A stretch of DNA of 38,524 bases from Clostridiales bacterium (GTDB lineage: Bacteria > Bacillota > Clostridia > Lachnospirales > JAQSXR01). The stretch covers positions 1 through 38,524 of the forward strand of contig JAQSXR010000013.1 of assembly GCA_029256575.1 (NCBI GenBank), given 5' to 3'. A model generated the notes under the pieces. The model searched no databases. It was not told the origin of the DNA and was given only the letters and a program-made list of their open reading frames with translations. Positions 16,731 through 25,033 of this stretch are shown in pieces. Numbering within the stretch: position 1 is the first letter of the stretch; each line of letters begins with the position of its first letter. A program made the translations under genes and the position numbers.

Positions 16731-16775
16731 ACCTACCTTTTATATTATGAACTTATAATATAAAAGGTAGGTTTT
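16731..16775 (+). terminator. Terminator or attenuator between lipoprotein and apbE genes
   Basis: An 18-bp perfect stem (ACCTACCTTTTATATTAT, 16731-16748, with 16755-16772), a 6-base loop GAACTT, and TTTAT after it. It would end most transcripts of the carrier gene and let a fraction continue into apbE, giving more carrier than enzyme. Confidence 0.8.
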
Positions 16776-16872
16776 ATAGTTTATATTAGGAATATATAAT
16801 ATAGGAAAGGTTTCATAGTTTGCATAAGATGATTTTTATAGTTTTATAAATTTATTACGGGGGTCTATTCAA

Positions 16873-17916
16873 TTGAAGAAAAGAATAGTAATTTTTGTTC
16901 TTATAACGTGTATGATAATAAATATAAGCGCATGTAATTCTAAGAAGACAAAATACGAAGCAAGTTTTTTGGTACTCTTTAATACAGTAACGGAAGTTGT
17001 GGGATATACAAAAACAAAAGATGAGTTTACGAAATTTGCTCAATTAATTTATGACAACCTAGAAGAATATCATCAATTGTACGATAAGTATCATAATTAT
17101 GAAGGAATCAACAATATAAAAGTAATTAATGATAATGCTGGAATTAAACCTGTAAAAGTAGATAAAAAAGTTATTGACTTACTGCTTTATTCGAAAGAAA
17201 TGTACAATCTATCAAAGGGGAATGTTAATATTGCACTAGGACCAGTATTGGAAATTTGGCATGATTACCGTACTATGGGTGTAAATAACCCACAAGATGC
17301 AAAATTACCACCCATGAGTGAATTAGAAGAGGCAAAAAAACATACTGATATAAACAAAATAATAATAGACGAATCTGCATCCACCGTTTTTCTGGAAGAT
17401 GAATTTATGAGTCTTGATGTGGGAGCAATAGCAAAAGGCTATGCTACAGAACAAGTTAGCCAAATTGCAATAAATATGGGGTACCCTAATTTCTTGCTTA
17501 GCGTCGGAGGGAATGTTCGTGCTTCAGGGAGTAAAGGGGAAAAGGAAGAATCTTGGAATGTAGGAATTCAAAATCCGGATCAGGAGTCTGAAGAAGGAAA
17601 TCTCTTTATTCTATCTGTAAAGGATTTATCTTTAGTATCGAGTGGAAATTATGAAAGATACTATACTGTAAATGGAAAACAATATCACCATATTATTAGT
17701 CCAGATACATTAATGCCATCTGAATATTTCACTGCGGTATCCGTTGTATGTAAAGATTCAGGACTTGCAGATACATTATCTACTGCTATATATAACATGC
17801 CCTTTGAAGAGGGTAAAGCTTTGATAGACAGTTTAGAAGATACGGAAGCTCTGTGGGTTTTTGCAAATGGAGAAATGAAATACAGTAATAATTTTGAAAG
17901 TTTCATAAAGAAATAA
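16873..17916 (+). CDS. apbE: FAD:protein FMN transferase, ApbE family lipoprotein
   Basis: A 347-residue lipoprotein: signal peptide with ISAC (Cys21), then the ApbE fold. Key segments are SLDVGAIAKGYATEQV (180-195), LLSVGGNVRASG (208-219), SSGNYERYYTVNGKQYHHII (256-275) and DSGLADTLSTA (295-305), where Asp300 and Thr304 lie in the metal-binding region. ApbE cleaves FAD and attaches FMN to Ser/Thr of target proteins. The usual HHI-[IL]-[DN]-P-x-T-G segment is HHIISPDTLMP here, so the Asp/Asn and the Gly are changed. TTG 16873 is the start, with GGGGGT just upstream. The gene directly upstream encodes the probable target with two DLTSSVT sites. Confidence 0.92.
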   Translation: MKKRIVIFVLITCMIINISACNSKKTKYEASFLVLFNTVTEVVGYTKTKDEFTKFAQLIYDNLEEYHQLYDKYHNYEGINNIKVINDNAGIKPVKVDKKVIDLLLYSKEMYNLSKGNVNIALGPVLEIWHDYRTMGVNNPQDAKLPPMSELEEAKKHTDINKIIIDESASTVFLEDEFMSLDVGAIAKGYATEQVSQIAINMGYPNFLLSVGGNVRASGSKGEKEESWNVGIQNPDQESEEGNLFILSVKDLSLVSSGNYERYYTVNGKQYHHIISPDTLMPSEYFTAVSVVCKDSGLADTLSTAIYNMPFEEGKALIDSLEDTEALWVFANGEMKYSNNFESFIKK

Positions 17917-17947
17917 TCGCTTGGTTTCATTAAATTATATAAGTAGG

Positions 17948-18025
17948 GTTGTATTATGAAATGATCCCCAAATGTTAAGAAGTAGTGTTAACAATTGTGG
18001 TTCCCTTCATAATACAACTCTTTTT
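17948..18025. terminator. Terminator between convergent apbE and SIMPL genes
   Basis: Outer arms GTTGTATTATGAA (17948-17960) and TTCATAATACAAC (18006-18018) enclose a second dyad (TGTTAA...TTAACA). TTTTT follows on the plus side, so it mainly stops apbE transcription. Confidence 0.8.
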
Positions 18026-18035
18026 ATATTGATAG

Positions 18036-18674
18036 CTAATATATAAATTCTGCTGTAACAGTAGCTACGATTCGTTTTAGTCCAGGTTCTATTGGAGTTG
18101 CAAAACCTCCCTCTCTAGAAATATTAAATTGGTCAAAAGGGATAGAGAAAGATGAATTTTCTGTAATTCGAATCGGAATGGGATTAACCCATACCCCCAG
18201 TTGTTGAGAAATTGATTCGGCTTTGTGAATAGCATCTTTAATCGCTAGATTAAGTGCCCTTTGATAATAGATGTCTACATTTGAGATATCGAAAGTTATA
18301 AATTCAACTGCATTAGCTCCATTTTTTACAGCAGCATCAATTACAGAGCCTACGTGCTCGATATTATTTAAACGAATCTCAAAAATATTACGTATTGAAT
18401 ATCCTTTATCTATTCTTGTCCCATTTTCATAAGTATAGATTTTTTCGATGAGGTATTGAAACGTTTTAATATCTAAAGCACCCATCTGCGTAATTGTTTG
18501 AAGAACTAAATTACTTTTATTCGCATTTTCTGATTGAACTTGTTCCAAATTTTCTCCAGTTGTTTGTACACCTAAACGAACGGTTGCTATATCTGGTTCA
18601 GAGCTAACTTGTGCCTGGCCAGTTAAAATCATTGTATTATATTTAGGAAGATTATCAGAGTAAGGTTTATTCAT
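18036..18674 (-). CDS. SIMPL domain (DUF541) protein
   Basis: A 212-residue protein of the SIMPL/DUF541 family: ILTGQAQVSSEPDIATVRLGV at the start, then ENAN..-L-TI, the GYSIRNIFEIRLNNIEHVGSV-like middle strand-helix, and ALNLAIKDAIHKAESISQQLG. Family members are often secreted or periplasmic (YggE-type), but no signal peptide is visible here, so this form looks cytoplasmic. Function of the family is poorly known. The ATG at 18674 is preferred (GGGAG 12 bases upstream); TTG 18686 directly abuts that site. It is convergent with apbE and divergent from the amidohydrolase. Confidence 0.85.
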   Translation of the reverse strand: MNKPYSDNLPKYNTMILTGQAQVSSEPDIATVRLGVQTTGENLEQVQSENANKSNLVLQTITQMGALDIKTFQYLIEKIYTYENGTRIDKGYSIRNIFEIRLNNIEHVGSVIDAAVKNGANAVEFITFDISNVDIYYQRALNLAIKDAIHKAESISQQLGVWVNPIPIRITENSSFSIPFDQFNISREGGFATPIEPGLKRIVATVTAEFIY

Positions 18675-18861
18675 TGTTAAATTCAACTCCCAATGTTAAT
18701 TTACTTTAATATATGTAAATGTATGGGTTAAAGTTCAAATTTATTTATGCAAACATACAATAAAGAATAGAATAAGAAATTTTGTTTAAAATAAGGTAGC
18801 AAAAAATAATAGTATTTAAACACTCTACTTATTTGATCATGATAAGGATGGTAAAAAACAT

Positions 18862-20037
18862 ATGTTATTGATAACAGGTGGAAAAGTTATTACTATGACT
18901 GGGAAAGTATTTGATTCTGGGGATGTTCTGATAGAAGATGGTAAAATTGTATTAATTGATGAGAAGATTGGAATCAAAATAAAAGATAATGATACTGTAA
19001 TTAATGCAGAAGGATTATGGGTTATGCCAGGAATCATAGAATCTCATTGCCATCTTGGAATAGTTGAAGAAAAGAAAGGTGTTGAAGGTAATGACTGCAA
19101 TGAATCCACTACACCAATTACACCGTATTTAAGAGCAATCGACGCAATTAATCCGCTTGATCCAGCATTTCATAATGCGATACAAGCAGGTATTACATCC
19201 GTAATGGTAGGGCCTGGAAGCGCTAACTTAGTTGGAGGACAATTTGCTTTTATTAAAACACATGGCAGGGTAATTGAAAAAATGATAGTATTAGCACCTG
19301 CAGCTATGAAGGTATCTTTCGGCGAAAATACAAAGAATAATTTTAAGAGTATGAATAAGCCTCCTTCAACAAGAATGACGATTGCTTCTATGTTACGTGA
19401 AGAGTTATATCATGCTGTTTCCTATAAAAAGAAGAAAGAAAAGGCGATTGAAAAAGGAGAAGATTTTGATTTTGATTTCAAATTAGAACCATGGTTAGCA
19501 GTTTTGAATAAAGAAATCCCACTAAAAGCTCACGTTCATCGAACAGATGATATCTTAACAGCCATTCGTATAGCAAAGGAATTTGATCTAAATATGACCC
19601 TAGACCATTGCTCGGAAGGGCATATTATCGCGGAAGAGATTAAGGCTAGTGGGTTTCCAACAATTTTGGGACCTGATTTGGCTACTAGAAACAAAATTGA
19701 ATGTAAGAATGCAGATTTTAAAATACCAGGAGTGTTAGCTAAGAAAGGAATTAAAGTAGCAATAACTACAGATCACCCAGTATCACTCATTCAGTACTTA
19801 CCAATATGTGCAGGCTTTGCTGCTAAAAAGGGATTGAGTATAATGGAAGGGCTAAAGGCAATAACAATTAATGCAGCTGAAATATGTGGGGTAGCATCTA
19901 GGGTTGGAAGTTTAGAAGTAGGGAAGGATGCAGATATTGCAATATATACTGGTAATCCAATGGAAGTATTTACAGATACCGTATATACGATAATAAATGG
20001 TGAAATTGTTTATAATATAGAGGATGATAATGAATAA
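18862..20037 (+). CDS. Amidohydrolase family protein
   Basis: A 391-residue metal-dependent hydrolase of the imidazolonepropionase-like amidohydrolase group. The N-terminal beta-sandwich strand (LLITGGKVITMTG) leads to VMPGIIESHCHLG with metal ligands His62 and His64; further ligands are likely His224/His226 (KAHVHRTDD), His249 (LDHCSEGH) and Asp304 (ITTDHP). The C-terminal VGSLEVGKDADIAIYTGNP is the family ending. It would hydrolyse a C-N bond in a cyclic amide, ureide or isopeptide, but the substrate is not clear. AAGGATGG lies just upstream of the ATG. It has its own terminator and no obvious pathway partners. Confidence 0.9.
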   Translation: MLLITGGKVITMTGKVFDSGDVLIEDGKIVLIDEKIGIKIKDNDTVINAEGLWVMPGIIESHCHLGIVEEKKGVEGNDCNESTTPITPYLRAIDAINPLDPAFHNAIQAGITSVMVGPGSANLVGGQFAFIKTHGRVIEKMIVLAPAAMKVSFGENTKNNFKSMNKPPSTRMTIASMLREELYHAVSYKKKKEKAIEKGEDFDFDFKLEPWLAVLNKEIPLKAHVHRTDDILTAIRIAKEFDLNMTLDHCSEGHIIAEEIKASGFPTILGPDLATRNKIECKNADFKIPGVLAKKGIKVAITTDHPVSLIQYLPICAGFAAKKGLSIMEGLKAITINAAEICGVASRVGSLEVGKDADIAIYTGNPMEVFTDTVYTIINGEIVYNIEDDNE

Positions 20038-20044
20038 AATGGAT

Positions 20045-20081
20045 GAAACGTTTTAGCATAATGAAGCTAGCGTTTCTTTTT
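20045..20081 (+). terminator. Terminator after amidohydrolase gene
   Basis: GAAACG and TAGC in the left arm (from 20045) pair with GCTAGCGTTTC (20066-20076), followed by TTTTT. Confidence 0.75.
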
Positions 20082-20174
20082 AATTCATAAAAGAAGTATA
20101 GACTTCATTACTAAAAGAGGGTAAGATTAAGATAACTTGATAATGTTAGTAAAGTAAAATATTGGGGGTCAACT

Positions 20175-21275
20175 ATGGATAAAAACGATATGGAAGAAAA
20201 ATTAAAAAAAGAGCTTAGAAATATTCGAATACAGTTAAGTATTAAAAAGAAACCATTATACTCTTTGAAGGAGTGTTTAGCATGTTACTCAAAGGAGAAA
20301 TTAATTGATATAGCATATATTCACGGAATTTATCAAGCATATTTACAAAAAAAGGCAGATATTATTAGGCTATTAGAAGAAAAACTTATATCAAATATTA
20401 CAAATGATTCTTTGTTTATGTCAGATTTAGAAAGAGAGGCGCTTGCACAAATAGCAATAGATGCCTGTAATGAAACGTGCATAGATACGAGTATCGCCTT
20501 GCAAAACATAGGTTACGTATACCTTTTTTACAATAATGATTGTTTCTATCCCGTTCTACCCGTAGAAATAGCTGAGATATTTATGACTCTTTACAATGAG
20601 GAGAGTAATAAAGAAGTTGTAAAAAGGAACAATGACATATTTCGATTTTCAAAAGCACTAACTGAGATTTATGGGGTGTATGAAGTTGATCAGTTGATAT
20701 TAATTTGGAATAAGTACAACGGCACAAAATTAGAAATGACTGAGGCATATGAACATATGAATACAATGAGTCGACTACAAATGCTGTATTGGTGGGATGA
20801 ACCTTATGTTGTTTCAGCTTATTTTGAAGATGAAGACCAATATCAGGATTTACTGATTGACTCGTCCGATAGAAAATATTATATACCAACAATTGATGAA
20901 ATAAATTATTATGCAGAAAATGACTTTGATGAAGAGAATATTTACTATGTTAAACTTCAAAATTATTTCACGAAAAGAAATCAACTAGATGAGGTAGAGA
21001 TTGATGATTTAATGTTTTCAATACAAATGTCTTGTGTAATGGATGTTCCAATAAAAGAAATTTTGGATGAAGTAATAAATTATGGATGCTCATTAGATGA
21101 TTTGAATGATGTTAATAGGTTAGTTAACCTCATAGTCGAGTTTACAAATAATACTCGAAAATGGATACTAAAAGGGCATAAACCAGTTGAGTTGAAAAGG
21201 GATGATTCACTACCGACTAATAAAAAGTATTCAAACAATATAGTTCCTTTTCCAAATAACAAAGTAAAAAAGTAA
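20175..21275 (+). CDS. Hypothetical protein, 366 residues
   Basis: I do not recognise this protein. It is soluble, acidic overall and mostly helical. The first ~65 residues (MDKNDMEEKLKKELRNIRIQ, then YSLKECLACYSKEKLIDIAYIHGI) look like a charged helix plus a SAP/Rho-N-like helical pair. The middle is rich in aromatic residues (MLYWWDEPYVVSAYFED), and a basic low-complexity tail ends it. Ribosome site GGGGGT is just before ATG 20175. It is monocistronic between two terminators. It could be an adaptor or nucleic-acid-associated protein, but nothing catalytic is visible. Confidence 0.75.
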   Translation: MDKNDMEEKLKKELRNIRIQLSIKKKPLYSLKECLACYSKEKLIDIAYIHGIYQAYLQKKADIIRLLEEKLISNITNDSLFMSDLEREALAQIAIDACNETCIDTSIALQNIGYVYLFYNNDCFYPVLPVEIAEIFMTLYNEESNKEVVKRNNDIFRFSKALTEIYGVYEVDQLILIWNKYNGTKLEMTEAYEHMNTMSRLQMLYWWDEPYVVSAYFEDEDQYQDLLIDSSDRKYYIPTIDEINYYAENDFDEENIYYVKLQNYFTKRNQLDEVEIDDLMFSIQMSCVMDVPIKEILDEVINYGCSLDDLNDVNRLVNLIVEFTNNTRKWILKGHKPVELKRDDSLPTNKKYSNNIVPFPNNKVKK

Positions 21276-21282
21276 TAAAACT

Positions 21283-21317
21283 AAGAGCTGCTATACATGG
21301 TGTATAGCAGCTCTTTT
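21283..21317. terminator. Bidirectional terminator, 15-bp perfect stem
   Basis: AAGAGCTGCTATACA (21283-21297) pairs exactly with 21301-21315 around loop TGG. TT follows on the plus strand and the minus-strand side is also T-rich, so it serves the two convergent genes. Confidence 0.88.
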
Positions 21318-21342
21318 GAGCTTGTTAAATTCAAAAATTTAT

Positions 21343-22842
21343 TTAGTTCTTAAATTTTTCAAATGTTCTCACGCCCATCATTATAGCCATTTCTCTGGTT
21401 GTATTAGCGTAACCATCCGCTATTTCCTTTGCAGTGGTAGCTTTCGGCATAAATTTACCATCTGAACCTAATATGATACCTTGCTTGGTGATATACATAA
21501 CGTCATTTAATGCCCATGAAGAAATAAACTTACCATCTTTAAAAGTTGGGGCTCCAATCGTAGAAAAATCAGCACCTGGCACCATTTTTTTGATGGCACG
21601 AGTAAGCATTGATGCTACTTGTTCGCGGTTTATGAGATCTTTTGGTCCAAATCTACCATCAGAATAACCAGCTACAATGCCAATGTTAAGTGCTTTTAGA
21701 ATCTCTGGATTGGTTGTATCAGGGAATGGATTTGGAGATACTGGTGAAGCACTTAAACCAGTTGTTACTTCATATAATCTTAATGCAACTTCGGCAAATT
21801 CTTCCCTCGTGATGGGCTTCGTCATATCAGCACCTTTTAATGAATCTGGAATTAGATTATTTTCAACTGCCTTGTCTAGTTCGGGTTTTGCCCAGATATG
21901 TGCATCACCGTAAGCGTCCACTTTTGTTGAGGCTATATTGGAATAGATTGAACGTATTTGCTCAGCTCCGTCTGGAATGCACTGGTATAAAATTCTAAAG
22001 TAATATATGTTTTCTTCAATGACCACTTCGTCAACATATTCTTTTTCGACAGGATTAAAAGTGGCAGTTGACGTTAATAACCCACTTGGGGCACTGGGCA
22101 TCCAGTCCCAAGATATTGTCTCAGAAAGCCATTTCCCATTGCCTATCTTAAAGTCAATTATATGTGATACCGGTAACTGCTTATTTGCAACAATTACTGA
22201 ATCTGGAATTGACCAATCTAGTTGAAAATATGGTTTGCCTTCTGTTGTTTTCTTTACTAATACTTTTACTTCTTTTGGAGGATCTAATTTCGTAATCGCT
22301 GTATTTGTTGAATTTTTACCGATAGATGTTACGGATGAATAAGGAGAGTATAAGGATTCAAATTCACCATCAAAAGATTCTAAAACATATCTCATTCTAA
22401 AATAATAGGTATCATTTTTTAAATCAAAAGGCCTATCAAATCCATTTATTGGATCCAAATGCCATGATACGAAGAAAGTCTCAGAGGCGCCAAGTTCATC
22501 AGACATAGTAGAAGCCATATATCCAGAAAATTGATAGTGATGTAATTCTTCGTTATAGCTTGTGTCAGTATAGGTAACACCAATATTCCAAGGACCATCA
22601 TTTTTCTTCCAATCAATTAAATAAATTATGTTGTAAGCGTAATCATTTACATCATCAGTAAGTTGAAGGACACTCTTTGGATTAGTCCAACGAAGCCGAA
22701 AGGTTGAATTATCATCTGTTCGTACAACGACAGACGTAGGCGCTTCTATAGAAGTAGGAGTGGTGAATTCGGCTTTAGAATATTGTGAACAAGATAAAAT
22801 CAAAATGATAGAAATAAAAAGAGTTAGAAATCGTTTTGGCAT
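21343..22842 (-). CDS. Secreted S-layer-homology (SLH) protein with Fn3-like domains
   Basis: A 499-residue exported protein. The signal region MPKRFLTLFISIILILSCSQ may be a lipobox (ILSC, Cys18) or be cleaved after YSKA. Two beta-rich Fn3-like domains follow (about 30-175 and 185-310), with matching EAPTSVVVR/DPPKEVKVLV openings and YYFRM/YYFRI strands. The C-terminus has SLH motifs at about 316-363 (ITREEFAEVALRLYE), 371-418 (VAGYSDGRFGP, INREQVASMLTRAI) and a degenerate one at 434-485 (ILGSDGKFMP). SLH domains usually hold proteins on the cell wall through pyruvylated polymers. The chosen start has AAGGGGGA upstream; an extended frame upstream is not signal-like. Confidence 0.88.
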   Translation of the reverse strand: MPKRFLTLFISIILILSCSQYSKAEFTTPTSIEAPTSVVVRTDDNSTFRLRWTNPKSVLQLTDDVNDYAYNIIYLIDWKKNDGPWNIGVTYTDTSYNEELHHYQFSGYMASTMSDELGASETFFVSWHLDPINGFDRPFDLKNDTYYFRMRYVLESFDGEFESLYSPYSSVTSIGKNSTNTAITKLDPPKEVKVLVKKTTEGKPYFQLDWSIPDSVIVANKQLPVSHIIDFKIGNGKWLSETISWDWMPSAPSGLLTSTATFNPVEKEYVDEVVIEENIYYFRILYQCIPDGAEQIRSIYSNIASTKVDAYGDAHIWAKPELDKAVENNLIPDSLKGADMTKPITREEFAEVALRLYEVTTGLSASPVSPNPFPDTTNPEILKALNIGIVAGYSDGRFGPKDLINREQVASMLTRAIKKMVPGADFSTIGAPTFKDGKFISSWALNDVMYITKQGIILGSDGKFMPKATTAKEIADGYANTTREMAIMMGVRTFEKFKN

Positions 22843-23013
22843 AGTAAATCCCCCTTGATAAAATGTTTTTTGTGAGTAATAAAGAGCCATTACATTACGT
22901 AATATATTTAATTTTACAATGGAAACGTTTTAACTTGTTTCTAATAGTTATCAAATGATTTGCCGAAAATTGCTCTCTTTAATGATTAGAATTAACGTGC
23001 ATTCATATTAACA

Positions 23014-23042
23014 TTGACATATGGAAGAATTAGGAATATAAT
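23014..23042 (+). promoter_or_regulatory. Perfect consensus sigma-A promoter of TetR gene
   Basis: TTGACA at 23014-23019, a 17-base spacer and TATAAT at 23037-23042. The rest of the 326-base gap 22843-23168 contains no gene; it also has the palindrome ATTACGTAAT (22894-22903) near the divergent SLH gene. Confidence 0.85.
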
Positions 23043-23096
23043 TAACAATGTTAATAAATTGTATAGATGTTAATATTTAATAACAGTGTTATTAAA
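23041..23096. promoter_or_regulatory. Two palindromic operators downstream of the promoter
   Basis: ATTAACAATGTTAAT (23041-23055) overlaps the -10 box, and a second perfect 21-bp palindrome at 23076-23096 has core TTAATAACAGTGTTATTAA. Both have the form TTAA..AC-NNN-GT..TTAA, so the same protein, probably the TetR regulator at 23169, may bind both and repress itself. Confidence 0.6.
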
Positions 23097-23168
23097 ATAC
23101 TATAATTTAAATCAAACTTTAAAAATAAATTAACTTAAAATGTTTGATTATTATGAAAGGAATATATT

Positions 23169-23780
23169 GTGAATACTGAAAAGGTAATAGAAGACAAGCA
23201 GAGTATTAAAAGGAAGCGAATAAAGAAGTACTTTTTAAATGCAGCTAAAGAAATTATTATTACTGAAGGGGTTGAGAATTTATCTGTACGAAAAATTGCA
23301 GATATAGCAGGATATTCATACACAACAATTTATAATTACTATACTGACCTCAATGAATTATTACGAGAAGTTAAAGTAATAATGGTAAATGATCTTATTG
23401 AGCATATACAGAAAAAAATGCGACGAATAACTTATGATCTAATTAATTTGAAAATTCTACTGAATGCTTATATGTCATACTATTTTGAAAACCCTAATGT
23501 TTTTAAATTTTTCTATCTACATAGGATGGGAAAAATGGATAATAATCTTGAAGAAGGAGAAAGCAGACCTAATTATAAGGAGATTTGGAAAGAAGCTTTT
23601 AGTGGGTTTGCACATAATGGAATATTTATGGAAAAGGATACTGAAGTATTAGCAAAAATATTTATTTACTCAATGCATGGAATGATGACATTAAGTTTTT
23701 CAGAAAAGGGAAATATTACGCAAGAAAATGTGTATGAAGATCTGGAGAAAATAGTTGATTATCTTATTCAGAAAGATTAA
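23169..23780 (+). CDS. TetR-family transcriptional regulator
   Basis: A 203-residue TetR-type regulator. The DNA-binding region is at about 18-65: LNAAKEIIITEGVENLSVRK, then IADIAGYSYTTIYNYYTDLNELL. The C-terminal part is helical and has no recognisable ligand motif. GTG 23169 follows AAAGGAA at 23155-23161. Upstream lie a perfect promoter and two palindromes, suggesting autoregulation. It may also control the divergent SLH gene or the Dabb gene downstream. Confidence 0.92.
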   Translation: MNTEKVIEDKQSIKRKRIKKYFLNAAKEIIITEGVENLSVRKIADIAGYSYTTIYNYYTDLNELLREVKVIMVNDLIEHIQKKMRRITYDLINLKILLNAYMSYYFENPNVFKFFYLHRMGKMDNNLEEGESRPNYKEIWKEAFSGFAHNGIFMEKDTEVLAKIFIYSMHGMMTLSFSEKGNITQENVYEDLEKIVDYLIQKD

Positions 23781-23954
23781 TAATTTTTTGATTAACAATT
23801 ATAGTTATCTATTTTGAGTGGATAAAATATTAGGAAAAATGAATAATATAGAATGCAGGCGTTAAAATAGACTTGAATATGAAATGAAAAATAACTTTAC
23901 TTTTATTGTTTGTAGAAGTTATATTTTCACAAGAAAACTTAGGAGGATAATATT

Positions 23955-24254
23955 ATGATAAAACATATTGTATGTTTTAAATTAAAAGATAACAGTACAG
24001 AGAATTGCGAAAAGACAAAAGAAGTACTTATGTCGATGAAAGATAAAGTGGATTTAATTCGTGATATTCAAGTAGGAATTGATTTCTTGAAATCAGAACG
24101 TTCTTACGACGTAATATTGGAAGTAATATTGGATAGTCGAGATGCCCTTGATTTATATCAAGACCATCCATATCATGTGGATGTTGTCAAAGCTTACATT
24201 CAGACAGTAAGAAGTGAGAGTATTGCAGTTGACTATGAAATAGAAAAAATTTAA
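23955..24254 (+). CDS. Dabb-domain (stress-responsive alpha/beta barrel) protein
   Basis: A 99-residue protein matching the Dabb fold: initial strand MIKHIVCFKLKD, a helix with the segment KEVLMSMKDKV, then IRDIQVGIDF, SYDVILEVILDSRDAL and the closing YQDHPYHVDVVKAYI with YEIEKI at the end. Dabb proteins are small dimeric barrels, some acting as enzymes or cyclases in secondary pathways, most uncharacterised. It has a very good ribosome site (AGGAGG at 23941-23946). It is not clearly co-transcribed with the TetR gene. Confidence 0.9.
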   Translation: MIKHIVCFKLKDNSTENCEKTKEVLMSMKDKVDLIRDIQVGIDFLKSERSYDVILEVILDSRDALDLYQDHPYHVDVVKAYIQTVRSESIAVDYEIEKI

Positions 24255-24271
24255 TATAGAAAAAAATATAA

Positions 24272-24303
24272 AAGAGGGCGGTTTTAGATTTATGAGCCCT
24301 CTT
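24272..24303. terminator. Terminator between convergent Dabb and HTH genes
   Basis: AAGAGGGC (24272-24279) pairs with GCCCTCTT (24296-24303). On the minus strand it is followed by a T-rich run, so it mainly serves the HTH gene. Confidence 0.75.
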
Positions 24304-24328
24304 AGTTTCAATAATACTATATTTAGAG

Positions 24329-24778
24329 TTAGAGTTTTTCACTAAAGGTATTCATAAGATTATAAATACCATTTGTTGTTCCTGTTAATATTATTCTAAC
24401 CATTTTAGTTTTTTGGTTATAAGAATAAGAAAACTTTAGACTATCATATTGGTTTGTATTTATCAAATCCATTATTATACTGCACATTCTTTTGGCTTCT
24501 TCATTTCCAATATTATTATAATCATATATAGAACAAACTGTATTTACTAATTTAATATCATTTGCCATATACTCATAAACAATACCATTTTTTTTGCTTT
24601 GTATGCTTTGGTTAATAAAATCATTTTTCAAAATTCTATCAATATCTTCGGTTGTAAATTTCCATACACCATCAATCTTTTCACCATCAAAAAAACCTTG
24701 TTTTATATAATTTCTCAGCGTTCTTGTAGATAACATGGTCATTGTAGCCAAATCATCAATAGTAAAAAACTCCTTCAT
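24329..24778 (-). CDS. MerR/excisionase-type HTH protein
   Basis: A 149-residue protein with an N-terminal winged HTH of the MerR/HTH_17 type: FFTIDDLATMTMLSTRTLRN, YIKQGFFDGEKIDGVWKFTT and EDIDRIL (residues 4-50). The C-terminal ~90 residues form an alpha/beta domain (IVYEYMANDIKLVNTVCSIYD) with no known ligand motif. The layout suggests a small transcription regulator with a sensing domain. GAGGT lies before the ATG. It is divergent from the hydrogenase-like gene 255 bases away and could regulate it. Confidence 0.8.
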   Translation of the reverse strand: MKEFFTIDDLATMTMLSTRTLRNYIKQGFFDGEKIDGVWKFTTEDIDRILKNDFINQSIQSKKNGIVYEYMANDIKLVNTVCSIYDYNNIGNEEAKRMCSIIMDLINTNQYDSLKFSYSYNQKTKMVRIILTGTTNGIYNLMNTFSEKL

Positions 24779-24860
24779 ATAAAGACCTCTTTTCTTTATT
24801 TTGTTACATGCATGATAACTATATAATTATTATAAAAAGAATAAGAGATTATTTCAACTT

Positions 24861-24891
24861 GAAAAAGGTCAACTTTTTCATAGCAACTATG
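24861..24891. repeat. Two adjacent small inverted repeats in the HTH/hydrogenase gap
   Basis: GAAAAAG-GTCAA-CTTTTTC (24861-24879) is directly followed by CATAG-CAA-CTATG (24879-24891). No terminator context fits. They may be operators for either divergent gene. Confidence 0.4.
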
Positions 24892-25033
24892 AGTTAATTA
24901 AATTACAATGCATTACACATAATAGATTGAATAGAGATGTGCTTATGGAATGTATATATATATAAGGATTTACAGATAATAAATAAAGCAAGAAATTAAG
25001 CAATAATAATAAAGGACAGAAAAGGGGGAAAAT

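Noticed and set aside
22007-22225. Plus-strand frame inside the SLH protein gene
   Set aside because: Antisense shadow of the second Fn3-like domain without start signals.
22920-22933. Catabolite-response (cre) site TGGAAACGTTTTAA upstream of the SLH gene
   Set aside because: It departs from the cre consensus at more than one fixed position, so I do not list it as a site.
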